From JAWVFN01 sp963696625 (lineage in GTDB: Bacteria > Actinomycetota > Thermoleophilia > Solirubrobacterales > 70-9), in contig CAVOKZ010000036.1 in assembly GCA_963696625.1 (NCBI GenBank), positions 1 through 34,430 of the forward strand: a stretch of DNA of 34,430 nt, read 5' to 3'. Below are positions 6,430 through 12,128 of the stretch, one piece after another. A program made the translations under genes and the position numbers. The first letter of the stretch is position 1; each line of letters opens with the position of its first letter. The notes beneath the pieces were generated by a model that was given only the letters and a program-made list of their open reading frames with translations, had not been told where the DNA came from and ran no database searches.

Positions 6430-6614
6430 TGAACGCCCCCCTGAGAGTCCTGGCCGACCGCGTCGACCGCCTCAACGAGCTGCTCTGCGAGCTTGAGCAG
6501 CGAGTCGCCGGCATCGAGCACCTCCTCGCCGACAGGCGCGAGGCGGACGAGGATAACCCGCTCGCTGCCGCCGCCGCGGCCGTCCAGCGTGAGCGCTATG
6601 GAGGCAGCCAGTGA
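6429..6614 (+). CDS. Small coiled-coil protein
   Basis: This protein of 61 residues starts at GTG 6429, sharing one base with the preceding TAG. The first half, PLRVLADRVDRLNELLCELE and QRVAGIEHLLADRRE, has a clean heptad pattern of Leu/Val and should form a dimeric coiled coil; the tail contains an alanine run and ERYGGSQ. No family is recognised. The short length and coiled coil resemble small phage accessory or adaptor proteins. It ends just before the partner protein of the DUF6745-like gene. Confidence 0.5.
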   Translation: MNAPLRVLADRVDRLNELLCELEQRVAGIEHLLADRREADEDNPLAAAAAAVQRERYGGSQ

Positions 6615-6646
6615 CTTCACCCAGCTCCCAACGAAAGGAGAACACC

Positions 6647-6970
6647 ATGTATCGACAGGGGGACATCCTCCTGGTGCCCGTCGAGAAGGTTCCTCGCGGG
6701 CTCAAGGAAGTACCACGCGAGGACGGCAAGATCGTCCTCGCCGAGGGGGAGGCCACAGGCCACCTCCATGCGATCGACTCCGAGGAGGCCATGTTCACGG
6801 CCACAGACCTCGAGGACATCGCAGGCCGATTCCTCGAAGTCGAGGCAGAGGCCGGTGTCGAGCTCACCCATCCCGAGCACGACACGATCAAGGTGCCGCC
6901 CGGCAAGTACGAGGTCCGGCGCCAGACCGAGTACGACCAGGCCGGCGGAGCTGCACTCGTCGGCGACTGA
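6647..6970 (+). CDS. Conserved hypothetical partner of the DUF6745-like gene
   Basis: This 107-residue protein starts at ATG 6647. The start is chosen because GAAAGGAG at 6632-6640 is a good ribosome binding site six bases upstream, although the frame is open from a GTG at 6611. MYRQGDILLVPVEKVPRGLK, IVLAEGEATGHLHAI and VELTHPEHDTIKVPPGKYEV read as a small beta-barrel with a conserved GEATGH.HAI motif. From memory, proteins of this type occur next to DUF6745 proteins in actinobacteria and planctomycetes, which is the arrangement here. I know of no defined function. Confidence 0.65.
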   Translation: MYRQGDILLVPVEKVPRGLKEVPREDGKIVLAEGEATGHLHAIDSEEAMFTATDLEDIAGRFLEVEAEAGVELTHPEHDTIKVPPGKYEVRRQTEYDQAGGAALVGD

Positions 6971-7026
6971 GAACCCTGCGGCGGGCGGGGCAACCCGGCC
7001 TCGTCCGCCCAAGTGAGAGGACTGCA

Positions 7027-8438
7027 TTGGCAACGACCACGAAGAAGATCCAGAAGCTGACCGCCGCTGAGCAGCGTTTGCTCGAGGAGTACATCGCCGA
7101 GCGCTGGGCTTATGGCCGATCGACTCAGCCGGCAGACCGGCCGCTGGCCGAGGCCCAGGTCGAGCGGATCTACAAGTGGCTTGACCGCCCCAAGCCGTAC
7201 GTGATCTGGGTCGATGGTCCTTGGCATGGCTTCCTGGCACAGGCCTACCTGCTGCCACTCATCCTGCTGGACGAGAAGGTCGACGACCCCTCGAGCTGGC
7301 CGGGCCCGGGCAAGGAGCAGAAGAAGGGGAAGCAGCTCTACTCGCAGCTCTACTCGCAGCTCGACTCGCAGCTCGACTCGCAGCTCTACTCGCAGCTCTA
7401 CTCGCAGCTCTACTCGCAGCTCTACTCGCAGCTCTACTCGCAGCTCTACTCGCAGCTCGACTCGCAGCTCTACTCGCAGCTCTACTCGCAGCTCTACTCG
7501 CAGCTCTACTCGCAGCTCTACTCGCAGCTCTACTCGCAGCTCTACTCGCAGCTCTACTCGCAGCTCTACTCGCAGCTCTACTCGCAGCTCTACTCGCAGC
7601 TCTACTCGCAGCTCTACTCGCAGCTCTACTCGCAGCTCGACTCGCAGCTCGACTCGCAGCTCGACTCGCAGCTCGACTCGCAGCTCGACTCGCAGCTCTA
7701 CTCGCAGCTCGCTTCCGGCCTTCTCTGGCCTTGGTTCACTCAGTTCGGTGGGTGGTGGTCCTGGCTCGACTTTCCGGTCCGTCACATCCGCCGGCTGAAG
7801 GTCCCGACGGAGTTGGCGGAGCGATGCGATGCGTGGGTGCAGCTGTCGCGGTCGTGCGGGCACTTCTGGGCGTTCGGCCGGATCGCGATCCTGAGCGAGC
7901 GGATGAGCGTCTGCCACATGGACGACCAGAACCGCCTGCACTGCGAGGACGGGCCGGCGATCGCCTATGGCGACGGGACGAAAGTGCACTCATGGAAGGG
8001 CCTGCAGGTCCCCAAAGACGTGATCGAGGATCGGGCGTCCCTCACGGTCGACCGGATCACCAAGGAGCCGAACGCCGAGTTGCGCCGTGCCTTCATGGAG
8101 ATCTACGGGCAGGGCGACTACATCCGCGACGTCAAGGGCGAGTTGATCGACGAGGTCCACGAGCCACCGATCAAGGGCGTAATCGATGCTCAGCTCTGGC
8201 GCCTGCCCAACCCGGAAGGGTTCGGCGAGCCGTTCATGTGCGTCCGGCTGCGAAACTCGACGGCGGAGCCCGACGGATCGTTCAAGTGGTATTCGCTGTG
8301 GGTCCACCCCGACTCCGCCCGCTCCCGCGGCGGCCGGGGGAGGCGCTCGGCGAGCCCCAAGAGCTGACCGCACTCAACGCCGCTGCTTCGACCTACGGAC
8401 GCCGCGGCGAGGAATACCGACCGTTGGTGGAGACGTGA
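7027..8438 (+). CDS. DUF6745-like protein with tandem QL(Y/D)S repeats, C-terminus frameshifted
   Basis: The start is TTG 7027, preceded by GAGAGG at 7015-7020. The N-terminal domain (KLTAAEQRLLEEYIAERWAY...VIWVDGPWHGFLAQAY) is followed by 31 tandem tetrapeptides QLYS/QLDS (7333-7704). Then comes a conserved C-terminal part with SVCHMDDQNRLHCEDGPAIA, AYGDGTKVHSWKGLQVP, LRRAFMEIYGQGDYI and NSTAEPDGSFKWYSL. The order of these motifs matches DUF6745 proteins, which often carry a Q-V/L tetrapeptide array in the same place. In this frame translation stops at 8367, but the expected ending (ALGEPQELTALNAAASTYGR ... EEYRPLVET) continues in the -1 frame to 8438. A single base appears missing in the CCCC at 8307-8310. 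Function is unknown; it sits in the element's operon, and the next gene overlaps the restored stop by four bases. Confidence 0.72.
7333..7710 (+). repeat. 31 x 12-bp tandem repeat inside the DUF6745-like gene
   Basis: The unit is CAGCTC(T/G)ACTCG. There are exactly 31 complete units at 7333-7704, then a half unit CAGCTC (7705-7710). The only difference among units is one base, T or G, switching Tyr (TAC) to Asp (GAC). Units 3, 4, 11 and 26-30 are Asp; the other 23 are Tyr. Every other base is invariant, which shows very recent expansion or homogenisation by slippage or unequal exchange. Because the period is a multiple of three, all three plus frames and at least one minus frame stay open through it, producing long spurious reading frames. 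Confidence 0.97.
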
Positions 8439-8626
8439 ACCCCGGTCGGCGACGTCGGCAAGGTGGGAGACGGCCGGCCAAGTTCGAGCAGCGCCGACTC
8501 GTTCGTCAGCTCGCAGAGCAGGCCGGGGTCGAGCCGCCACGCATCATCACCTACGACGATGCTGTGAAGGCCATCGCCGATCTCCGCGGCCGCCGTCAAC
8601 TCACGATCGAGGATCTCGGCCGGTGA
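8435..8626 (+). CDS. Small basic hypothetical protein
   Basis: This protein of 63 residues has a GTG start that overlaps the restored DUF6745 stop (GTGA at 8435-8438), which supports the frameshift interpretation of that gene. The N-terminus is very basic (MNPGRRRRQGGRRPAKFEQR) and the remainder, LVRQLAEQAGVEPPRIITYD then DAVKAIADLRGRRQLTIEDL, is helical. It might bind nucleic acid or a phage protein, but I recognise no family. It ends in a four-base overlap with the excisionase gene. Confidence 0.5.
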   Translation: MNPGRRRRQGGRRPAKFEQRRLVRQLAEQAGVEPPRIITYDDAVKAIADLRGRRQLTIEDLGR

Positions 8627-8809
8627 GCAACGAGTACCTCATCACGCGCGAGGAAGCACGGCGCCGGCTGGGGATCAGCCTGAGCCTCGTTCAAGCGCCA
8701 CGCGCAGCCGCACATTCCCTGCCGGTACGTGGGCAATCTCCGCATGTACCGGCCTGCCGACGTCGCCCGCTTCGCAGAGTCCGGTCTGAACAAGGAACCG
8801 GTGGGATGA
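8623..8809 (+). pseudogene. xis: Excisionase-like HTH gene with single-base frameshift
   Basis: From GTG 8623 the frame reads MSNEYLITREEARRRLGISL, then loses sense. Changing to the +1 frame within 8686-8689 restores FKRHAQPHIPCRYVGNLRMY and RPADVARFAESGLNKEPVG, ending at TGA 8807-8809. The joined sequence is a MerR/Xis-type helix-turn-helix: ARRRLGISLS turn, then a KRHxxPHIP wing and a YRPADVARFAE third part. The best explanation is one extra C in AGCCTCGTTC, either a real mutation or an assembly indel. Excisionase directs the integrase next door towards excision, and the gene ends in an ATGA overlap with integrase. If the frameshift is real, the element may be unable to excise. Confidence 0.72.
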
Positions 8810-10020
8810 TGGCCGCCATTCCAGGCCGAGACACCCGCACCAAGTACCAGGGCGTCTACGCCCGCCACAAGAGCGACTGCGCCAAGACCGCTGACGCGGG
8901 CGCGCGTTGCAACTGCTCCCCGAGCTTCTACGGTGCCGCATGGGACCGCATCCACGGCAAGCACCGCAAGACCCGCCGCTTCGACGTCGTCGGGGCCGCC
9001 CGCAACGCCCGCGCCGACCTGGTGGCCGAGCTCCGCGCGGGGAAGCTGCCCGCTGGGACCGGTCTACGCCTCGGCGAAGCCCGCGATCGTTTCATCACCG
9101 CCGCGCGCGACGGCATCGCGCTGAACAAGTGGGGGCGCCGCTACCGCCCGCGCGCCGTTGAGGACCTCGAGTCCGCGCTCGCCCAGCTGCCCGAGCCCTT
9201 GCTCAAGCGCCAGGTGCGCGAAGTCCGCCGCGGCGACGTCCAGGCGGTCGTCGACGCCCTCGTCGAGAAGGGCCGCTCGGGCTCGCGCGTGCGCTCGGTC
9301 GTGAACGCGATCCGCTCGCTCTACTCATGGATGCAGGACCGCGAACTCGTCGACCACGATCCGGCCGCGCGCGTGCGCCTGCCGGCGATGAACGCAAAGC
9401 CGCACGATCGCGTGGCCACGCCCGCCGAGTTCGCCGGTCTGCTCGAGCCCCTGGTGATCGCCGACGAGCTGCCCTACGCGCTCGCCGCGTACGGCACCGC
9501 CCGGAGCCAGGAGGTCCGCATCCTCGACTGGACCCATGTCGATCTCGAGCTCGGCGCGATGGAGCTCGCCGCCGACGAGCTCGGCCGCAAGCCCGGCGGG
9601 TCCTGGCGCGTCGTGCCGTTCGTGTCGCCGCTGCGCGCGCTTCTTCGCCGGGCGTGGCTCGAGCAGGGGCGCCCGAAGGACGGCAAAGTCTGCCCGCCGC
9701 GGGCTAGCTCGGCGTCAGGGCTGCTCGCTGTCTCGCATCTGCAGACTCGGGTTCAGAAGGTCTGGCGCGACGCCGGCCTCGAGCCGATCGGTCTCCACGA
9801 GTGCCGCCACACCGCCGCCACCTGGCTCGACCACGCCGGTGTCTCGCCGAAGATCGCCTCGCAATTGATGGGCCACTCGACGCCCGATTACCAGGCCGGG
9901 GCGGCGCCGATCACCCTGGCGAGGTACACCCATGCGCTCCCCGGTGAGCTCGAGCGGGCTCGAGACGAGCTCGACGCCTTCCTCGAGGAGCGCACCGCGG
10001 CGGAGGTGCTCGCGCGATGA
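8806..10020 (+). CDS. int: Tyrosine recombinase / phage integrase
   Basis: This protein of 404 residues starts with ATG 8806, overlapping the excisionase stop (ATGA); an adjacent ATG at 8809 is equally possible. The N-terminal arm-binding part has cysteines (KSDCAKTADAGARCNCSPSF) that may bind zinc. A core-binding SAM-like domain follows (LEPLLKRQVREVRRGDVQAV... SRVRSVVNAIRSLYSWMQDR). The catalytic domain shows Arg in TARSQEVRILDW, His-x-x-Arg in GLHECRHTAATWL, His in LMGHSTPDY and the nucleophile Tyr in ARYTHAL. It lies immediately before the tRNA-Ser fragment that marks the element's end, as expected for a tRNA-targeting integrase. All catalytic residues look intact. Confidence 0.93.
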   Translation: MMAAIPGRDTRTKYQGVYARHKSDCAKTADAGARCNCSPSFYGAAWDRIHGKHRKTRRFDVVGAARNARADLVAELRAGKLPAGTGLRLGEARDRFITAARDGIALNKWGRRYRPRAVEDLESALAQLPEPLLKRQVREVRRGDVQAVVDALVEKGRSGSRVRSVVNAIRSLYSWMQDRELVDHDPAARVRLPAMNAKPHDRVATPAEFAGLLEPLVIADELPYALAAYGTARSQEVRILDWTHVDLELGAMELAADELGRKPGGSWRVVPFVSPLRALLRRAWLEQGRPKDGKVCPPRASSASGLLAVSHLQTRVQKVWRDAGLEPIGLHECRHTAATWLDHAGVSPKIASQLMGHSTPDYQAGAAPITLARYTHALPGELERARDELDAFLEERTAAEVLAR

Positions 10021-10095
10021 GCTTCGTTCCCCCTGACGTTCCCCCACGCGGGTTTTCGCGGTTTTCCTCGCTCAGATCCCGCCTAACGGCCCAGC
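10021..10095. promoter_or_regulatory. Possible integrase arm-type sites beside attachment site
   Basis: The 75 bases between the integrase stop and the tRNA fragment contain two close copies of GGTTTTC (10051-10057 and 10060-10066) with the context GCGGGTTTTCGCGGTTTTCC. Short direct repeats next to the crossover core are where tyrosine integrases place their arm-binding domain. The assignment is only by position and repetition. Nothing else is visible here. Confidence 0.3.
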
Positions 10096-10151
10096 CTCGA
10101 AAACCGGTAAGGGCCTTCGGTCCTTCGTGGGTTCGAATCCCACCCCCTCCG
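10096..10151 (+). other. attR: 3' fragment of tRNA-Ser(CGA): right attachment site (attR)
   Basis: The bases from CTCGAAA (anticodon loop, anticodon CGA) through ACCGG, the variable arm GGGCCTTCGGTCC, the T arm GTGGG-TTCGAAT-CCCAC and the acceptor strand CCCCTCC plus G form the 3' two thirds of a serine tRNA. The 5' anticodon strand before it (CCAGC) does not pair with ACCGG, and no GGAGGGG acceptor strand lies upstream, so this is not a complete gene. Such a 3' remnant directly after an integrase gene is the classic attR of an element inserted in a tRNA gene. The intact tRNA-Ser(CGA), rebuilt by the element, should lie beyond the left edge of the window. The exact start of the shared core cannot be set from one end. 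Confidence 0.82.
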
Positions 10152-11537
10152 TTATCTGGGGTCGAGCTCGCCCAGGCGGTCGATGGCGGGCCCGACGTGG
10201 GTCAGGAACCGCTCGACCGCTGCCGCGACGCGTGGCTCGGCGGCGTGATCGGGGAGGGCTCGGAGCAGGTTGAGCCTGCTCTCCGCCACCCAGCCGGCGA
10301 CGTCGGGTTCTTGCAGCCACCGTTGCTCGGCCTGCCACGTGCGACGGCTCAGACCCGGCCAATCGCCGACGCTGCTCGGATAGGGATTGGGGGGACAGAG
10401 GCGGTTCTTCTCGGCATCTTCGTCGCGGTTGGTCTCGACGAAGGCGATCAGCGCTGCGTTGAACGCCGGAGAGTTCTGCCTGATCTGCTGGAGCACTATC
10501 CGGCCGTCCTCAAAGACCGGGGTTGCCGCTGCGTCGCTGAGGCCGTGCGCCGTGCAGTCGACGTGGATGACGTCGGCGCCGGTGTCGACTTCGCCCTGTT
10601 CGAGCACGAGCCGGTCGCGGTCGACCCGCCGCACCCGGCCGAGCCGGACCACATCCTCGATCTCGCGCAGAGCATCGATCTCGGCGGGACTGAGCATCGT
10701 GATCCGGTACATCGTGGCGTCAGCCGAGGGATCGAGGCGGATCAGGCGCCCGGACGCTTCGAGGCGATCGAAGAGGTCCTCGAGATCCGCCGCCTGCGCG
10801 CCGGCCTCGGCGTCGAGGGAGATGCCTTCCATGGTGTCGCCGACGAGGTCGAGCGCCTGGTAGTGGCGCCGGTGGTGAAACCAGTGCTCTCGCGGGCGGA
10901 CCCACCGAATTCGATCTGGCGGCACGTCGTTGTCCAAGAGCCAGATGCAGGCGTCGACCGCCGTCTTGCCGGAGCCGAGCACGGTGTAGCGGTTGCCGGG
11001 CCCTGCCGCCGCCGGCAGGTCGTTGACTGGTATGGCGCGGGCATCCGCGGCTACGTCGAAGGACGGTTCGTGGGTGGCCGGAATCGAGACTTCCAGATAG
11101 CGGGCGTCGATGAGTTTGCGCCGCACGTCGACGTCCTCGACCGCCCCCGTGCTGAGGTCGCGAACCTGCGCTTTCTTCTCTTGCGGACCGAGGTGTTCGT
11201 GCCCGGTCAGAAGGCGAAACCGCCCCGTCTGCGTCAGGCGAGTCGCGACCTCGGCGAAGTAGTCGCGGACCTCGGCGCCCGTTGCCCGCTCGTAGAAGCC
11301 GGCGTTCTCACCGGACTCGTCGATCCGGTCCTCGCCCAGCGCCAGAGAGTTGACCCCGTAGTACGCCGACGGCGTGTGCAGGCGCACGAAGGGGTACGCG
11401 TCAAGCCAGTGGCCGCCCGGCCCCGCCCGCCGATCGACGAGCGTGACCTCGGCCTCGGGCTCCTCGCTGAGGAGAGTGTCGGCGAAGGCGAGGCCGCTCG
11501 CCCCGGCTCCAACGATCAGATAATCGGTGCTGATCAA
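10152..11537 (-). CDS. FAD-dependent flavoprotein / monooxygenase-like oxidoreductase
   Basis: This protein of about 461 residues begins, from TTG 11537, with LISTDYLIVGAGASGLAFAD, the dinucleotide-binding GxGxxG at the very start as usual for FAD enzymes. Following it are LVDRRAGPGGHWLDAYPFV (FAD ribose region), a second Rossmann-like YTVLGSGKTAVDACIWLL at about residue 200, and VIHVDCTAHGL towards the end. This layout matches flavin-containing monooxygenase/NAD(P)-binding flavoproteins of unknown substrate. An ATG at 11588 would add 17 residues but lies inside a strong hairpin (11575-11601), so the TTG is preferred. It is the first chromosomal gene past the element and ends one base from the attachment site. 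Confidence 0.75.
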   Translation of the reverse strand: MISTDYLIVGAGASGLAFADTLLSEEPEAEVTLVDRRAGPGGHWLDAYPFVRLHTPSAYYGVNSLALGEDRIDESGENAGFYERATGAEVRDYFAEVATRLTQTGRFRLLTGHEHLGPQEKKAQVRDLSTGAVEDVDVRRKLIDARYLEVSIPATHEPSFDVAADARAIPVNDLPAAAGPGNRYTVLGSGKTAVDACIWLLDNDVPPDRIRWVRPREHWFHHRRHYQALDLVGDTMEGISLDAEAGAQAADLEDLFDRLEASGRLIRLDPSADATMYRITMLSPAEIDALREIEDVVRLGRVRRVDRDRLVLEQGEVDTGADVIHVDCTAHGLSDAAATPVFEDGRIVLQQIRQNSPAFNAALIAFVETNRDEDAEKNRLCPPNPYPSSVGDWPGLSRRTWQAEQRWLQEPDVAGWVAESRLNLLRALPDHAAEPRVAAAVERFLTHVGPAIDRLGELDPR

Positions 11538-11574
11538 GTCAGGAAGTATGCCCGAGCGTCGAATGCAGCCGGCT

Positions 11575-11601
11575 GGCGCCGGGGGCATGCACCCCGGCGC
11601 C
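11575..11601. terminator. Strong GC hairpin upstream of the flavoprotein gene
   Basis: Perfect 10-base arms GGCGCCGGGG (11575-11584) and CCCCGGCGCC (11592-11601) enclose a seven-base loop GCATGCA. It lies between the flavoprotein start and the dispersed repeat, so it may stop transcription coming from the right or bind a protein. No T-run follows on either strand, which is common for terminators in high-GC genomes but leaves the call open. Confidence 0.45.
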
Positions 11602-11610
11602 GCGCTCGGC

Positions 11611-11689
11611 TGGCGACGTCAGCCCGTCCTATTTCGTCGCGGCGGCTCGCCGGCGTGACTTGACGGTCGACGGGCGCTACGGAGCGACC
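11611..11689 (+). repeat. 79-bp dispersed repeat, copy A
   Basis: These 79 bases match the reverse complement of 28415-28493 at 69 of 79 positions with no gap, counted by hand. Both ends are well conserved: GCGACGTCAGCCCG near the start and CGGGCGCTACGGAGCGACC as a 19-base exact match at the end. The centre is a palindrome, GTCGCGGCGGCTCGCCGGCGTGAC here, less perfect than in copy B. It sits between the flavoprotein gene and a truncated HAD gene. It is non-coding as far as can be seen. Confidence 0.85.
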
Positions 11690-12128
11690 TTTACGGCGTT
11701 GGCGGGGATTCCCTTGAGCTCGGTCGTCCGCAGGTGGCTGCCGGACGGATTGCGGATGCCGTCGAGCGCCTGGCCGAACAGTGGCCGCTGGCGATCGCCT
11801 CGCCCTCCAACTGCGAGGTGATCGATCTCGTGCTCGAGGTGGGCGACCTCGGCGCTTCTTCGAGGCCACCGTCTCCTCCGAGGAGGTCGGGGCCGGCAAG
11901 CCTGCGCCCGACGTCTACCTCGCTGCCGCGCGGAAGCTCGGCGCCGATCCCGGCGAGTGCGCGGCGATCGAGGACTCCCACAACGGGATCCGCTCGGCCA
12001 ACGCCGCCGGTATGCGCGTGATCGCGATTCCCAACACCCACTTCCCTCCCGACGCCGAGTCCCTCGGCCTCGCCGACCCGGTGCTCGACTCGCTCGCCGA
12101 GCTCCAGCCGGAGGCGATCAGCGGCTGA
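11690..12128 (+). pseudogene. HAD-superfamily phosphatase, 5'-truncated and frameshifted
   Basis: Frame 1 gives RIADAVERLAEQWPLAIASP then SNCEVIDLVLEVGDLG. After one apparently missing base at about 11852 the reading continues in another frame as RFFEATVSSEEVGAGKPAPD, VYLAAARKLGADPGECAAIE and DSHNGIRSANAAGMRVIAIP, ending at TGA 12126-12128. These are HAD motifs II (IASPSN), III (GKPAPDVYL) and IV (IEDSHNGI) of the beta-phosphoglucomutase-like/CbbY group. Motif I with the nucleophile (DxDG) is absent: sequence resembling the gene begins right after the dispersed repeat at 11611-11689. It is therefore a remnant, perhaps cut by recombination at that repeat. Its end overlaps the oppositely oriented EAL gene by 11 bases. 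Confidence 0.75.

Noticed and set aside
7333..7710. CRISPR array
   Set aside because: The units are 12 bases and contiguous with no spacers, and they lie in frame inside a protein gene.
6472..7989. A 505-codon minus-strand frame full of ELRV repeats
   Set aside because: It is the complement of the QLYS tract and its neighbours; the repeat has no stop in that frame, and the plus strand has the recognised protein domains.
8300..8345. Programmed -1 ribosomal frameshift in the DUF6745 gene
   Set aside because: No X XXY YYZ heptamer is placed in frame and other genes in the window show similar breaks, so an indel is the simpler explanation.
10096..10151. Functional tRNA-Ser gene
   Set aside because: Only the 3' part from the anticodon loop is present; the D arm, 5' anticodon strand and acceptor 5' strand are missing, so it is an attachment remnant.
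11588..11588. ATG at 11588 as start of the flavoprotein
   Set aside because: It lies in the loop of a strong hairpin and would put an extra 17 residues before the FAD motif; the TTG at 11537 is a better start.
10017..11663. Long plus-strand reading frame of 548 codons after the integrase
   Set aside because: It is antisense to the flavoprotein gene, with an amino-acid mix typical of shadow frames; the minus-strand frame has clear FAD motifs.
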